Assembly: GCA_025458035.1 (NCBI GenBank) | Contig: JALOTH010000007.1 | Coordinates: 1 to 37,911 of the forward strand | DNA length: 37,911 nucleotides | From: Rhodospirillales bacterium | GTDB taxonomy: Bacteria; Pseudomonadota; Alphaproteobacteria; Rhodospirillales; Defluviicoccaceae | Direction: 5' to 3' | Program-made: the position numbers and the translations under genes | Notes under the pieces: model-generated | Database searches by the model: none | What the model was told of the DNA's origin: nothing | Seen by the model: the letters and a program-made list of their open reading frames with translations, nothing else | Shown here: in pieces, positions 16,785 through 26,764 of the stretch | Position numbering within the stretch: position 1 is the stretch's first letter | How the letters are laid out: each line of letters starts with the position of its first letter

Positions 16785-17609
16785 ATGAAGCTGCTCGTCC
16801 TCGGCGATGTCGTCGGCAGGTCGGGGCGGCGCGCCGTTCTCGACGTCGTGCCGGGGTTGCGGCAGACGCTCGACCTCGATTTCGTCATCGTCAACGGTGA
16901 GAATGCTGCCCACGGTGCCGGCATCACCCCCGACATGTGCCGCGACTTCTATGCTGTCGGTGTCGATGTGATCACCACGGGCAATCATGTCTGGGACCGC
17001 CGCGAGATCATCGACTACATCGCCGGCGACGAGCGGTTGCTGCGACCGCTGAACTATCCCGACGGCACGCCGGGCGGCGGCGCTGCGATCTTCCGCACGG
17101 CGCGGGGCCAGCGGGTGATGGTCTTGCAGGTCATGGGCCGGCTGTTCATGGACGCCCTCGACGATCCTTTCGCCGCCGCCGACCGGGCGCTCGCCAACCA
17201 CCGGCTCGGCGCCTCCGTCGACTGCATCGTTGCCGATGTCCACGCGGAGGCAAGCAGCGAGAAGGCGGCCATGGGGTACTTTCTTGACGGCCGGGTTTCG
17301 CTGGTCGTTGGCACCCACACCCACGTGCCGACGGCGGACGCGCGTATTCTGCCCCTCGGGACTGGTTTTATCAGTGATCTCGGCATGTGCGGCGATTACG
17401 ATTCGGTCATCGGCATGGCCAAGGAGGGCATCGTCAAACGCTTCACCTCGAAGCTGCCGGTCGGTAAAATTGAGCCCGCCGACGGCGAGGCGACGGTATG
17501 CGGCGTCTTCCTGGAAACCGACGACGCGGGGGGGCTCGCGCGGCGGGTTGAGCCGATCCGCATGGGCGGGTGCCTTGCCCCGCAGCTTCCTCGCCGGCTG
17601 TTGGGGTAA
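16785..17609 (+). CDS. YmdB-family metallophosphoesterase
   Basis: A 274-residue dimetal phosphoesterase related to Bacillus YmdB, which hydrolyses 2',3'-cyclic nucleotides and influences development. Metal-binding motifs are visible: LGDVVGRSGRR (7-17), VNGENAAHGAGIT, TTGNHVWDRREI, DVHAEASSEK and GTHTHVPTADARILP. DLGMCGDYDSVIGM is also typical. The physiological role in alphaproteobacteria is unknown. It follows the cyclo-ligase by seven bases and is probably in the same operon; 114 bases separate it from yebC. Confidence 0.92.
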   Translation: MKLLVLGDVVGRSGRRAVLDVVPGLRQTLDLDFVIVNGENAAHGAGITPDMCRDFYAVGVDVITTGNHVWDRREIIDYIAGDERLLRPLNYPDGTPGGGAAIFRTARGQRVMVLQVMGRLFMDALDDPFAAADRALANHRLGASVDCIVADVHAEASSEKAAMGYFLDGRVSLVVGTHTHVPTADARILPLGTGFISDLGMCGDYDSVIGMAKEGIVKRFTSKLPVGKIEPADGEATVCGVFLETDDAGGLARRVEPIRMGGCLAPQLPRRLLG

Positions 17610-17723
17610 CGGCACGGCGCCTCGGGGTGCGGGATGCAATCCTGTCCGGCATCCGCCTGCGTGTCCGGCGTGCGCTCCGGCGCCGAGCAAACGACTTCAG
17701 CGAAAGGATCCGCGAGGGCAGAC

Positions 17724-18473
17724 ATGGCCGGCCATTCACAATTCAAGAACATCATGTATCGCAAGGGCGCGCAGGATGCGAAGCGGGCGCGCGCCTTCAC
17801 CAAGCTGATCCGCGAAATCACCGTTGCCGCTCGCACCGGTCTGCCCGATCCGGCGGCCAACCCGCGGCTGCGCTCGGCGATCATCGCCGCGCGCACCGTC
17901 AACATGCCGAAGGACACCATCGAGCGCGCGATCAAGCGGGGCAGTGGTGGCGAAGGGGTCGATCAGTATGAGGAAGTTCGTTACGAGGGGTACGGTCCCG
18001 GGGGTGTGGCGCTGATCGTCGAGGCGCTGACGGACAACCGCAACCGGACCGCGACTGACGTGCGCACGGCGTTCTCGAAATACGGCGGCACCCTCGGGGA
18101 GTCGGGCAGCGTCAGCTTCCTGTTTGAGCGGATCGGGCTGATCCACTTTCCCATCGCCGCCGCCTCCGTTGACGATATGTTTGAGGCCGCGCTCGACGCG
18201 GGAGCCGACAACGTCGAGTCCGGGCAAGCCGGCCACGACATCATCTGCATGCCCGATGACCTCGGCAGCGTCCGCGAGGCACTGGAAGCGCGTTTCGGCG
18301 CCGCCGAGGCGGCCCGCCTCGACTGGCGGCCACGCACCGTGGTGTCCATCGGCGATGACGAGGCGCAATCGCTGTTCAAGCTGCTCGACGTGCTGGACGA
18401 CAATGATGACGTGCAGCGGGTCATCGCTAACTTCGAGGTTGCCGATGACGTGCTCGAGCGGCTGGCCGTGTAA
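17724..18473 (+). CDS. yebC: YebC/PmpR/TACO1-family regulator
   Basis: A 249-residue YebC-like protein. Members act either as DNA-binding regulators or as ribosome-associated factors that relieve stalling on proline-rich stretches. The N-terminus [20 protein letters not shown] matches the family, where the usual form is MAGHSKW; the Q-F here is a mild divergence. [21 protein letters not shown] and the acidic C-terminal domain follow. GAGGGCAGAC precedes the ATG. It lies directly before ruvC, a very common arrangement. Confidence 0.94.
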   Translation: MAGHSQFKNIMYRKGAQDAKRARAFTKLIREITVAARTGLPDPAANPRLRSAIIAARTVNMPKDTIERAIKRGSGGEGVDQYEEVRYEGYGPGGVALIVEALTDNRNRTATDVRTAFSKYGGTLGESGSVSFLFERIGLIHFPIAAASVDDMFEAALDAGADNVESGQAGHDIICMPDDLGSVREALEARFGAAEAARLDWRPRTVVSIGDDEAQSLFKLLDVLDDNDDVQRVIANFEVADDVLERLAV

Positions 18474-18504
18474 GTCGGCGGCGCCGGTGATTGGCATCTG
18501 ACGC

Positions 18505-19008
18505 ATGATCGTGCTTGGCATCGATCCCGGGCTGGTGCGCACCGGCTGGGGCGTCGTTGCGGCGCAAGGCGCCGATCTGCGGTTCATCGCCGCCGGCGTC
18601 ATCGCGCCATCGCCGAAAGGCACTGTCCCCGAACGACTGCTCGCCCTCGCCGATGACCTTGATCGGGTCGTTGCCGCCCACGCGCCGACCGACGCTGCCG
18701 TCGAGGAGACGTTCGTCAGCCGCCATGGAACATCGACGCTGCGCCTTGGCCAGGCGCGTGGCGTGGCGCTGCTGGTGATCGCCCGCGCCGGCGTGCCGGT
18801 CACCGAATACATGCCCAACCTGGTGAAGAAATCGCTGGTCGGGTTCGGTCACGCCGGCAAGGGACAGGTCCAGTGGATCATCGAGCGCCTGCTGCCTGGC
18901 GCACGCGGCCTTGGCAGCGATGCCGCCGATGCCCTTGCCGTCGCCATCTGCCATGCCCACAGCCGGCAGACCCATGAGCGCATTGCCATGCCGGTGACCA
19001 CAGCGTGA
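18505..19008 (+). CDS. ruvC: Crossover junction endodeoxyribonuclease RuvC
   Basis: Dimeric nuclease that cuts Holliday junctions symmetrically after RuvAB branch migration. The protein has 167 residues. The four catalytic acids match E. coli: D7 (GIDPGLVRTGWG), E67 (AAVEETF), D139 and D142 (GSDAADALAVAICH). Its TGA overlaps the GTG start of ruvA (GTGA), so the ruvCAB genes form a tightly coupled operon. Confidence 0.97.
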   Translation: MIVLGIDPGLVRTGWGVVAAQGADLRFIAAGVIAPSPKGTVPERLLALADDLDRVVAAHAPTDAAVEETFVSRHGTSTLRLGQARGVALLVIARAGVPVTEYMPNLVKKSLVGFGHAGKGQVQWIIERLLPGARGLGSDAADALAVAICHAHSRQTHERIAMPVTTA

Positions 19009-19619
19009 TCGCCAAGCTCACCGGTCGCATCGATGCCGTCGGTGACGGCGAAGTGGTCATCGACGTCGGCGGCGTCGGCTATCTGCTTCAGGTTTCGGCG
19101 CGGACCCTCGGCGGTTTGACGGTCGGCGAGGTCGCGAGCGTCCTCGTCGAAACCCAGGTTCGCGCCGATGCGATCCAATTGTTTGCGTTTGCCGCGGCAG
19201 CGGAACGGGCCTGGTTTCGTGCCCTGCAGACGGTGCAGGGTGTCGGGCCGCGGGCGGCGCTTGCCGTGCTGTCGGCACTATCCCCCGATGAACTCGCCGC
19301 CGCCATCGTTGCTGGCGATCGGCGGGCGATCCTGGCGGCGAGCGGCGTCGGCCCGAAACTGGCGGCGCGACTCCTCAGCGAACTGAAGGATAGGGCGGTG
19401 GCGGCGACGGTACTCCCCGCGACGGCCGCTCGCGCCGCCTCTCATCTGCCTTCGGCCAGTGGTGATGCCGTCTCGGCACTCGTCAATCTGGGCTTTCGCC
19501 CCGTCGATGCGCTGGCCGCCGTTACCGAGGCGGCGGCGCGATTGGGCGAGGGAGCCGCCGTTGATGCGCTGATCCGTTCGGGCCTTGCCGCCCTGGCGCC
19601 AAAGGAGGGGGCATCGTAA
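19005..19619 (+). CDS. ruvA: Holliday junction branch migration protein RuvA
   Basis: Tetrameric junction-binding subunit that loads RuvB. The protein has 204 residues: an N-terminal OB fold ([20 protein letters not shown]), two helix-hairpin-helix motifs ([17 protein letters not shown] and [20 protein letters not shown]) and a C-terminal three-helix domain ([18 protein letters not shown]) that contacts RuvB. It starts at GTG inside the ruvC stop and its TAA overlaps the ruvB ATG by one base. Confidence 0.96.
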   Translation: MIAKLTGRIDAVGDGEVVIDVGGVGYLLQVSARTLGGLTVGEVASVLVETQVRADAIQLFAFAAAAERAWFRALQTVQGVGPRAALAVLSALSPDELAAAIVAGDRRAILAASGVGPKLAARLLSELKDRAVAATVLPATAARAASHLPSASGDAVSALVNLGFRPVDALAAVTEAAARLGEGAAVDALIRSGLAALAPKEGAS

Positions 19620-20719
19620 TGGCCGATGATGGCGCCGGCAGCGCGCCGGCCGGAACGGATCGGATCGTCGCCCCGGTCTCCGGCGCCACCGATGCCGGTG
19701 AGCGCAGCCTGCGCCCGGAACGGCTCGCCGATTTCGTCGGTCAGCGCCCGGTACGCGCCAACCTTGAGGTGTTCATCGCCGCCGCGGCGCGGCGGGGCGA
19801 GGCCCTTGACCATGTCCTGTTCGCCGGCCCCCCGGGGCTTGGCAAGACGACGCTGGCTCACATCGTGTCCCGGGAGCTCGGTGTCGGCTTTCGCGCCACA
19901 TCCGGCCCGGTGATCGGCCGGCCCGGTGATCTGGCGGCGATCCTGACCAACCTGCAGCCCCGCGATGTGCTGTTCATCGACGAAATCCATCGGCTGCCGG
20001 CGGTCGTCGAGGAAATCCTTTATCCCGCGATGGAGGACTTCAAGCTCGACCTGATCATTGGTGAGGGGCCGGCGGCACGATCGATTCGCATCGATATCGC
20101 GCCGTTTACCCTGGTTGGCGCGACGACCCGCGCCGGTTTGTTGAGCAATCCCTTGAGGGAGCGCTTCGGTATTCCGCTGCGCCTCGAGTTCTATGATAGT
20201 TCGGAGTTGCAAACGATCGTACAACGCGGCGCGGCGCGGCTCGGCTTTGAAATCACGGCAGAGGGTGCGGGCGAGATCGCCGGTCGGTCGCGGGGCACGC
20301 CGCGAATTGCCATCCGCCTGATGCGGCGCGTGCGGGATTTTGCCGCGGTGCAGGGCGTTGCGGCTGTCGACGCCGCCGCCGCCGATGCCGCGTTGAAGCG
20401 CTTGAATGTCGACGAGAAAGGCCTCGACAGCATGGACGGGCAGTATCTGCGCTGCATCGCTGAGTCGTTCCAGGGCGGGCCGGTCGGCGTCGAAACGCTC
20501 GCTGCGGCGCTGTCCGAGGCAAGGGACACGCTGGAGGACGTCATCGAACCCTACCTGATGCAGCGGGGGTTTGTTTTGCGGACGCCGCGGGGCCGCGTGC
20601 TCGGCGCCGCCGCCTATCAGCATTTGGGTCTGCCGGCGCCGGCCGCGAGCGGTCAAATGGCCTTGCCGTGGACCGACGCCGACGATGGCGACGATAATGG
20701 CGACGCGGATGAACGTTGA
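19619..20719 (+). CDS. ruvB: Holliday junction DNA helicase RuvB
   Basis: Hexameric AAA+ motor that drives branch migration with RuvA. The protein has 366 residues: Walker [13 protein letters not shown] (70-81), [13 protein letters not shown], Walker B VLFIDEIH (117-124), sensor [20 protein letters not shown], and the winged helix with RTPRGRV at the C-terminus. The acidic tail ([13 protein letters not shown]) is longer than in E. coli. Its end overlaps the ybgC start by 11 bases. Confidence 0.97.
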   Translation: MADDGAGSAPAGTDRIVAPVSGATDAGERSLRPERLADFVGQRPVRANLEVFIAAAARRGEALDHVLFAGPPGLGKTTLAHIVSRELGVGFRATSGPVIGRPGDLAAILTNLQPRDVLFIDEIHRLPAVVEEILYPAMEDFKLDLIIGEGPAARSIRIDIAPFTLVGATTRAGLLSNPLRERFGIPLRLEFYDSSELQTIVQRGAARLGFEITAEGAGEIAGRSRGTPRIAIRLMRRVRDFAAVQGVAAVDAAAADAALKRLNVDEKGLDSMDGQYLRCIAESFQGGPVGVETLAAALSEARDTLEDVIEPYLMQRGFVLRTPRGRVLGAAAYQHLGLPAPAASGQMALPWTDADDGDDNGDADER

Positions 20720-21179
20720 GCGCAAGGCCGATCATAGCGAAAGCGCCCGCGCCCACGCGGCGCCCGTCCGCGTTTACTACGAGGATACCGATGCCGCTGG
20801 CATCGTCTATTACGCCAATTATCTGAAGTTTGCCGAGCGGGCGCGCACCGAGCTGTTGCGGCAGGCGGGCTTGACGCATCCGCGTCTGGTCAGCGATTAC
20901 GGCATTGCCTTCGTTGTCCGCCGCTGCGTCGTCGACTATCTCCGCCCCGCCCGCCTTGACGACGAGCTGACCGTGTACAGCGACATCGTCGACGCACGCT
21001 GTGCCTCCGTGGTGCTCGACCAGCGCATCCAAAGGCATGAGACGCTCATCGCCAGCCTGCGCGTCACGCTGGCGTGTCTCGGCATGAGCGGCAAGGTGGC
21101 ACGGGTGCCGGCGGCGGTGCGGGCCGCGCTTGCGCCGGCGATCCGCATCACCGCGGCCGGCGCCGACGGCCGGATCTGA
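20709..21179 (+). CDS. ybgC: Tol-Pal associated acyl-CoA thioesterase YbgC
   Basis: Hot-dog fold thioesterase that heads the tol-pal operon; in E. coli it acts on short acyl-CoA or acyl-ACP and associates with phospholipid synthesis enzymes. The protein has 156 residues, with the active-site motif [19 protein letters not shown] (23-41) including D28. The ATG at 20709 is chosen; an in-frame ATG at 20697 would overlap ruvB more. Overlap with ruvB shows that the ruv and tol genes are transcribed together here. tolQ follows 25 bases after the stop. Confidence 0.95.
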   Translation: MNVERKADHSESARAHAAPVRVYYEDTDAAGIVYYANYLKFAERARTELLRQAGLTHPRLVSDYGIAFVVRRCVVDYLRPARLDDELTVYSDIVDARCASVVLDQRIQRHETLIASLRVTLACLGMSGKVARVPAAVRAALAPAIRITAAGADGRI

Positions 21180-21204
21180 ACAGGTAGGGACCGAAGTTCA
21201 CGAG

Positions 21205-21936
21205 ATGGAAAGCCAAGCCGTTGAAACCCTGGCCCTTGGCGGCGCCGCCGCCGCGGCCCATAGTTTTTCCGCGTGGTCGCTGTTTCTGAATGCCGACTGG
21301 GTGGTCAAGTCGGTGATGATCCTGCTCCTCCTCGCCTCGATCTGGTGTTGGGCGATCATCTTTGAAAAGCTGATCAGCCTGCGCCGGCTCAATCGCCTGG
21401 CGGATGGGTTTGAGGAAGCGTTCTGGTCCGGCGGCGCCGTCGATGAGCTCTATGACCGGTCCGGCAACCGGCCGCGCGATCCGATGACCGCCGTCTTCGC
21501 CGCCGCGATGCGCGAGTGGCGGCGGGTGCCGGTGCGGGAAGGCGAGGACATCGAAGCGACGGAAGCGCTTGAGAACCGCATCGAGCGGGTGATGCAATTG
21601 ACGGCGAACCGCGAACTCGACCACGTCGAGCGGTACATGACCTTCCTCGCTTCAACCGGCGCCACGGCGCCGTTCATTGGTCTCTTCGGCACGGTGTGGG
21701 GGATCATGAACAGCTTCGCGGCGATCGGCGCCACCAAGAATACGAGCCTTGCCGTCGTTGCGCCGGGCATCGCCGAGGCCCTGTTCGCCACCGCGCTGGG
21801 GCTGCTGGCGGCCATCCCGGCAGTGCTCGCCTACAACAAGCTGTCGCGGGACCTCGACCGCTATGCGTCTCGCATCAATGGATTCGTCGGTGAGTTCATG
21901 GCGATCTTGTCCCGCCAGCTGGAAGATAAGCGCTGA
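21205..21936 (+). CDS. tolQ: Tol-Pal proton channel subunit TolQ
   Basis: Inner-membrane stator protein that, with TolR, turns the proton gradient into motion of TolA. The protein has 243 residues with three membrane helices (about 30-52, then two near 145-205). The conserved block FIGLFGTVWGIMNSF and the segment APGIAEALFATALGLLAAIP are MotA/TolQ/ExbB signatures. TolQ rather than ExbB follows from the neighbours. It ends two bases before tolR. Confidence 0.96.
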   Translation: MESQAVETLALGGAAAAAHSFSAWSLFLNADWVVKSVMILLLLASIWCWAIIFEKLISLRRLNRLADGFEEAFWSGGAVDELYDRSGNRPRDPMTAVFAAAMREWRRVPVREGEDIEATEALENRIERVMQLTANRELDHVERYMTFLASTGATAPFIGLFGTVWGIMNSFAAIGATKNTSLAVVAPGIAEALFATALGLLAAIPAVLAYNKLSRDLDRYASRINGFVGEFMAILSRQLEDKR

Positions 21937-21938
21937 CC

Positions 21939-22421
21939 ATGGCGGTCAGTCTGGAACCGCGGCGCCGCGGCGTGCAGGGGACGGCGTCGCGCCGGCAAAC
22001 GCGGCCGATGAGCGAGATCAACGTCACGCCACTTGTCGACGTCATGCTGGTGCTGTTGGTCATCTTCATGATCACGGCGCCGCTGATGACAACGGGGCTG
22101 CAAGTGGACCTGCCGAAGGCCGAGCTGGCGCAAATCGCGACGCCGCAGGAGCCCTTGTCGGTGACCGTGAGCAAGACCGGCAAGATCTATCTGGGCGACC
22201 GCGAGGTGGCGATCGATGCGTTGATCGCTCACGTCAAGGCGACGGCCGCGAACAATCCCGAAGCGCGCGTGTTTGTCCGCGGTGATCAGGCCTTGGCGTA
22301 CGGGCAGATGATGACGGTCATTGCCGCCATTCATAACGCCGGATTGCACAAGGTGGCCCTGCTGACGCAGCCTGCTGGCCAAGCGGGGCCTTCGGTGCGG
22401 CAGCGCGCGGCGCTGCAGTAG
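21939..22421 (+). CDS. tolR: Tol-Pal proton channel subunit TolR
   Basis: Partner of TolQ with one N-terminal membrane helix and a periplasmic domain. The protein has 160 residues. MSEINVTPLVDVMLVLLVIF (24-43) contains the proton-carrying Asp (D34). The rest (about 60-145) fits the ExbD/TolR periplasmic fold. It starts two bases after tolQ and is followed by tolA after 25 bases. Confidence 0.96.
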   Translation: MAVSLEPRRRGVQGTASRRQTRPMSEINVTPLVDVMLVLLVIFMITAPLMTTGLQVDLPKAELAQIATPQEPLSVTVSKTGKIYLGDREVAIDALIAHVKATAANNPEARVFVRGDQALAYGQMMTVIAAIHNAGLHKVALLTQPAGQAGPSVRQRAALQ

Positions 22422-22446
22422 GCGCGACGAAAAGAGCATGGACTGA

Positions 22447-23685
22447 ATGCGGCGTCCCCTTGCATTTTCGCTTCTGTTCCATCTCACGGTCGCCCTGCTC
22501 GCCGTCTTGGCGGGCATCGCGATGCCGCCGCGGCCGATGCCCACGGATCAGCCGATGACCGTGGAACTGGTCACGGCGCTGCCGCAGCCGGCGCCATCGG
22601 CACCGACCGCCCGCCCCGATGCCGCGGAGCCCGCGCGCCGACCGCCCGCGTCCCCCGCCGCCCAGCCCGAGGCGGCGGCACCGGCCAGAAAGGCGGAAGC
22701 GCCGCCAAAGCCATCACCGCCCGCTTCCGCTCCGGTGCCGAAGGCAGAACCTGAGCGCCGGCCGAAACCGGCGGAGCCGATCGCCAAGCCGGAGCCCGCG
22801 AAACCCGAGCCCGCGAAACCCGAGCCGATCGCCAAGCCGGAGCCGCCGAGGAAGCCGGTGGCGGAGCCCAAGCCCGCACCGACGCCGGAAAAAGCGGTCG
22901 CCGTGAAAACGCCGCCGCCGGAGGCGCCGAAAAAGCGTGAGCCGGAAGCGCCGGCGGCACCGAAGGTGGCCAGCACCCCGGCGGCGAAGCCGACGCCGGA
23001 AAAACCGGCGGAAAGGCCACCTGAGAAGCTGGCTGAAAAGCCGGCCGAGAAGCCCGCGGTCAAGCCAGCGGAAAAGTCACCGGAAAAGCCGGCCGAGCGA
23101 CCGGCCGAAAAGGTCGTCAAACCGGTCGAACCGCCGAAGCCGCCGGTAGCCAAGGAGGTTGCGAAGGAGCCTGCGAAGAAGCCGGAAGCGACTGAGGATT
23201 TCGCTGCCGTCGCCAAGGCCGTGCGCGATCTGAAGCCGGCGCCGGCGGCGAAGGCAGAGGCGGCGGCGGCTCCGGCTGCGCCGGCGAAACCTGCCAGCGC
23301 CGATAGCGCGCTCGACCAGCGGCTGGCGAAAGCGCTCAATGCTTCGGCCGCGCCGGCAGCGGCGTCCGGCCAGCCGATGAGTGCCAGCGAGATCGACGCG
23401 GTGCGCCGACAAATCGAGCGGTGCTGGAGCGTTCCCGCCGGCGGCAAGACCGCCCCGGTGGTGACTGTCCGCGTCGAAATGAACATCGATGGCACGCCGC
23501 GCTCCGCCGTAGTCGAGCGAAGCGCCCAGATGCAGGGTGATCCAGCTTTCCGCGCTGCCGGTGAGAGCGCCGTGCGCGCCGTGCTCAATCCGCGCTGTCA
23601 TCCCCTGAAGCTGCCGCCGGAGAAGTATGATCGTTGGAAGACGATGAGCTTGGTGTTCGATCCACGGGAGATGCTGGGAACATGA
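22447..23685 (+). CDS. tolA: Tol-Pal energy transducer TolA
   Basis: Spans the periplasm to link TolQR with TolB and Pal. The protein has 412 residues: one N-terminal membrane helix (about 4-26), a very long Pro/Lys/Glu/Ala-rich domain (about 35-280) of PAEKP- and PEPAKP-like repeats, and a C-terminal domain (about 310-412) with [11 protein letters not shown] and [14 protein letters not shown], the two Cys that usually form a disulphide in TolA domain III. The repeat region contains direct DNA repeats. Its TGA overlaps the tolB ATG (ATGA). Confidence 0.94.
   Translation: MRRPLAFSLLFHLTVALLAVLAGIAMPPRPMPTDQPMTVELVTALPQPAPSAPTARPDAAEPARRPPASPAAQPEAAAPARKAEAPPKPSPPASAPVPKAEPERRPKPAEPIAKPEPAKPEPAKPEPIAKPEPPRKPVAEPKPAPTPEKAVAVKTPPPEAPKKREPEAPAAPKVASTPAAKPTPEKPAERPPEKLAEKPAEKPAVKPAEKSPEKPAERPAEKVVKPVEPPKPPVAKEVAKEPAKKPEATEDFAAVAKAVRDLKPAPAAKAEAAAAPAAPAKPASADSALDQRLAKALNASAAPAAASGQPMSASEIDAVRRQIERCWSVPAGGKTAPVVTVRVEMNIDGTPRSAVVERSAQMQGDPAFRAAGESAVRAVLNPRCHPLKLPPEKYDRWKTMSLVFDPREMLGT
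22774..22844 (+). repeat. Direct repeats inside the tolA linker
   Basis: A 23-base unit beginning GAGCCGATCGCCAAGCC occurs identically at 22774-22796 and 22822-22844. Between them the 15-base unit GAGCCCGCGAAACCC stands in tandem at 22792-22806 and 22807-22821. They encode repeated PEPAKPEP-type segments of the periplasmic linker. Unit lengths are multiples of three or in-frame, so copy-number change would lengthen or shorten the linker without breaking tolA. Confidence 0.85.
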
Positions 23686-25028
23686 GCGACAGGCTGGCCA
23701 TCCTGCGGCGGGTCGCGGTGATCGCCTTCGTCGGCGGCCTGCTGGCGCTCGCCGCCGCCCCGTCGGCTGCCGAGCTGCGCATCGACATCACGCGCGGCAA
23801 CATCGAACCGATGCCGATCGCGATTTTACCCTTCGTCGGCGACACTGCGGAAACCTCCCGCGTTGGCCGCGATATCGCACAGGTGGTGAGCCAGGACCTC
23901 GAACGATCCGGTCTGTTCCGCCCCCTTGACGTGCGCGCCCTGGAAGCGAACCAGCCCCCCCTCGATGCGTTGCCGCAGTTTGCCGACTGGCGGCCGATGA
24001 ACGCGCAGGCCCTGGTCATCGGCCGGACGACGCGGTTGCCGGATGGGCGGCTGCGGGTGGAATTCCGGCTCTGGGATGTGTTTGCCGAACAGCAGTTGGA
24101 AGGCCTCGGCTACAACGCAGCGCCCGCGAGTTGGCGGCGCATCGCACACGTCATCGCCGACGCCATCTACAAGCGGTTGACGGGTGAGGAGGGCTATTTC
24201 GACACGCGCATCGTCTACGTCGCCGAGGCCGGCCCGCCCAACCGGCGCATCAAGCGGCTGGCGATCATGGATCAGGATGGCGCCAATCACGAATACCTCA
24301 CCGACGGCAGCACCATCGTCCTGACCCCCCGCTTCTCGCCGTCGATGCAGCAGATTGCCTACCTGCGTTTCGTCGATGGCGTGCCCCGGGTGTTCATCCG
24401 CGACCTTGCGAGTCGTCGCGACGAGATGGTGAGCGGCGGCGATGGTATGGGTTTTGCGCCAAGCTTTTCCGCCGACGGTCAGCGCCTCGCCTTCAGCATT
24501 GCCCGGGATGGCAATACCGACATCTACGTGAGCGACCTGCGCACCCGTGCGATCCGCCGCCTGACTTCGAACGCCGCCATCGACGTTTCGCCGAGTTTCT
24601 CGCCGGACGGACGGCAGATCGTCTTCAATTCCGATCGCAGCGGCTCGCAACAGCTGTACGTCATGGATGCGGACGGTCAAAATCCCCGTCGCATCAGTTT
24701 TGGCGAGGGCCGCTATGCCACGCCGGCTTGGTCGCCGCGAGGCGATCTGATCGCGTTTACCCGTATCCAGGGTGGCCGGTTTTCCATCGGCGTGATGCGG
24801 CCGGACGGCTCCGGCGAGCGCATTCTGGCGTCCGGCTTTCGGGTCGAGGGGCCGACCTGGGCTCCGAACGGCCGGGTTGTCACCTTTTTTCGCAAGGATC
24901 CGGTGGAAGGCAGTGGCACCGGAGGCCGCTCGCGACTGTACATGGTCGACATCGTCGGTCGTCAGGAGCGGGAGATCTCGACGCCGCAGGATGCGTCCGA
25001 TCCGGCTTGGTCGCCGCTGCAGCCATAA
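23682..25028 (+). CDS. tolB: Tol-Pal system beta-propeller protein TolB
   Basis: Periplasmic protein that docks on Pal and is released by TolA pulling. The protein has 448 residues: a signal peptide (1 to about 30, ending SAA-EL), an N-terminal alpha/beta domain (about 35-170), then a six-bladed propeller with repeated [15 protein letters not shown]-like blades ([21 protein letters not shown] and others). The start is the ATG overlapping the tolA stop. pal follows 39 bases downstream. Confidence 0.96.
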   Translation: MSDRLAILRRVAVIAFVGGLLALAAAPSAAELRIDITRGNIEPMPIAILPFVGDTAETSRVGRDIAQVVSQDLERSGLFRPLDVRALEANQPPLDALPQFADWRPMNAQALVIGRTTRLPDGRLRVEFRLWDVFAEQQLEGLGYNAAPASWRRIAHVIADAIYKRLTGEEGYFDTRIVYVAEAGPPNRRIKRLAIMDQDGANHEYLTDGSTIVLTPRFSPSMQQIAYLRFVDGVPRVFIRDLASRRDEMVSGGDGMGFAPSFSADGQRLAFSIARDGNTDIYVSDLRTRAIRRLTSNAAIDVSPSFSPDGRQIVFNSDRSGSQQLYVMDADGQNPRRISFGEGRYATPAWSPRGDLIAFTRIQGGRFSIGVMRPDGSGERILASGFRVEGPTWAPNGRVVTFFRKDPVEGSGTGGRSRLYMVDIVGRQEREISTPQDASDPAWSPLQP

Positions 25029-25067
25029 GGTGAAGCGATTGTTTCTGATGATCAACAGGGGAGTGCG

Positions 25068-25655
25068 ATGAGAATGCCACGGTGGGCCTTTGCGTTAGCG
25101 ATGATCGTTGCCTTGGCGGCCTGTGCCAGCGACGAGACGGCGACAAGCGAGCAGGCGGCGGGCGGCGGTACGACACTGCCGGGCGCGGCGGCCGGCAGTG
25201 GCGGCATCCAGTCCGGCACGCTGCCGGGCGGCGGCTACGGTGGTGGCTCGGGCGCCGGTGGCGGCACTGGCGGTGGCCTTGCCACCCAGGCGGAGCAGCA
25301 GATCGCTCGTGTCGGTGACACGGTGTTTTTCGCCTTTGACCGCTACGACCTTGATGAGCGCGCGCAGCGCACGCTGGATCAGCAGGCTGCCGTTCTGTTG
25401 CGCTTTCCGCAGGTGAACGTCATCATCGAGGGCCATTGCGACGAGCGGGGAACGCGTGAATACAATCTGGCGCTCGGCGAGCGCCGGGCTAACGCGGTGA
25501 AGGAATACCTTGCGGCGCTCGGGGTGGCCGCCGGCCGCATGCGCGTCATCTCCTATGGTGACGAGCGGCCGCTGGTCGTTGGATCGAACGAGGCGGCTTG
25601 GGCGCAGAACCGCCGGGCGGTGACCCTGGTTGTCGGCGGCGTCGCCGGGAGCTAG
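25068..25655 (+). CDS. pal: Peptidoglycan-associated lipoprotein Pal
   Basis: Outer-membrane lipoprotein that binds peptidoglycan and TolB. The protein has 195 residues: a lipoprotein signal with lipobox LAAC (C19), a Gly/Ser/Thr-rich linker (about 28-75, GGGYGGGSGAGGGTGGG) that is glycine-rich and long for Pal, and an OmpA-like domain (about 85-190) with FFAFDRYDL, VIIEGHCDERGTREYN and LGERRANAVKEYL, the peptidoglycan-binding signature. An in-frame ATG two codons downstream (25074) is also possible. AGGGGAG precedes the start. Confidence 0.96.
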   Translation: MRMPRWAFALAMIVALAACASDETATSEQAAGGGTTLPGAAAGSGGIQSGTLPGGGYGGGSGAGGGTGGGLATQAEQQIARVGDTVFFAFDRYDLDERAQRTLDQQAAVLLRFPQVNVIIEGHCDERGTREYNLALGERRANAVKEYLAALGVAAGRMRVISYGDERPLVVGSNEAAWAQNRRAVTLVVGGVAGS

Positions 25656-25690
25656 CGGGCGCGCAGGTGGCGTGGGAAGAGGGCCGTTCG

Positions 25691-26713
25691 GTGACTGGGT
25701 TGACTCGTGGCGCGCGGCGCCGCCGTGGCGGATGGCGGCAGTGGCCGATGATGGGTTTGCTTCTCGCCATCGCGGCGCTGCCGTGCGCCGTGGCGGCGGC
25801 ACCGACCGAACTTCCCCGCTCCTCGCTGTCTGCGGCGCTGGCCGAGCTTGATCGCGAGCTGGCGGCCGCCCGTGGCGAGGCCGCGCGCGTGCGGGCGGAG
25901 TTGACCGAGTTGGCGCAGGCGGCGCCGGCTGGCGATGCGGCGATCAATTCGGCGACGGCTCGCCTGGCCGTTCGCGTAACCCAGCTTGAACAAGACATCC
26001 GCTCGGTGACCGGTCGCGTCGAGGAGTTGTCGTTCCAGGTTCGGCGTCTTGAAGAACGGCTCGATAAGTTCATCGCCGACGTCGATTACCGGTTGACGGA
26101 ATCGGGAAAGGCGGCGCCCGCCACCTCTGAGCCACGGGCAGCTCTCCCCGAAGGCGTGCCGCCGGTGTCCGCCGGCGGGCCACGCATCCTCGGCCAGGGC
26201 GTCCCCGCCACGGGCGTTCCGGCCACGGGCGCGCCATCGAGCGGCGGTGCAGCCGTCCCCCCGTCCCCAGGCACGGCGGCAACACCGCCGCCGCCGGCAC
26301 AAAGCGCCGCGGTCGCGGCGAGCCCCGGCAGCGCGCGCGACGATTACGCCCGGGCCTTTGGCTTGATGCAGAAGGGCAGTTACGCGGAGGCGGAAACCGC
26401 GTTCGCGGGCTTTTTGCAGCAACACAAGGACGATCCGCTCGCCGAGAATGCCCGCTATTGGCTCGGCGAGACGTTTTACGCCCGCGCCGACTATCTCCGC
26501 GCGACGGAAGCGTTTCTTGACGCGTACGAGAAAAACAAGACCGGGGCAAAGGCACCGGACGCGCTGCTCAAGCTCGGCCTGTCGCTGTCCAGTCTCGGCA
26601 AGGCGAAAGAAGCCTGCGCCAGCTTCCGCGAATTGGGGCGCGCCTTCCCGGACGCGGCGGCCGCGGTGAAAGACCGCGCGCGGCAGGAACAACAGAAACT
26701 GAAGTGCCCATAA
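25691..26713 (+). CDS. cpoB: Cell division coordinator CpoB (YbgF)
   Basis: Periplasmic TPR protein that links Tol-Pal constriction to peptidoglycan synthesis. The protein has 340 residues from a GTG preceded by AGAGGG; an earlier GTG at 25667 is possible. It has an Arg-rich n-region and hydrophobic signal (about 18-38), a coiled coil (about 45-135, LDRELAAARGEAARVRAEL onward) that trimerises, a Pro/Ala/Gly linker with repeated VPATG units, and C-terminal TPRs (about 215-335, YAEAETAFAGFLQQHKDDP). Order after pal is the usual one. Confidence 0.92.
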   Translation: MTGLTRGARRRRGGWRQWPMMGLLLAIAALPCAVAAAPTELPRSSLSAALAELDRELAAARGEAARVRAELTELAQAAPAGDAAINSATARLAVRVTQLEQDIRSVTGRVEELSFQVRRLEERLDKFIADVDYRLTESGKAAPATSEPRAALPEGVPPVSAGGPRILGQGVPATGVPATGAPSSGGAAVPPSPGTAATPPPPAQSAAVAASPGSARDDYARAFGLMQKGSYAEAETAFAGFLQQHKDDPLAENARYWLGETFYARADYLRATEAFLDAYEKNKTGAKAPDALLKLGLSLSSLGKAKEACASFRELGRAFPDAAAAVKDRARQEQQKLKCP

Positions 26714-26764
26714 AAACTGAAGCGGCAGTATCCCGAACCATCGAGTCCTATCGCGCCCCGGCCG

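Noticed and set aside
22548-23588. A 346-codon minus-strand frame rich in Ala, Gly, Ser and Phe opposite tolA
   Set aside because: This is the mirror of the Pro/Lys/Glu repeat region; the repeats of tolA keep the opposite frame open. Composition is not that of a real protein.
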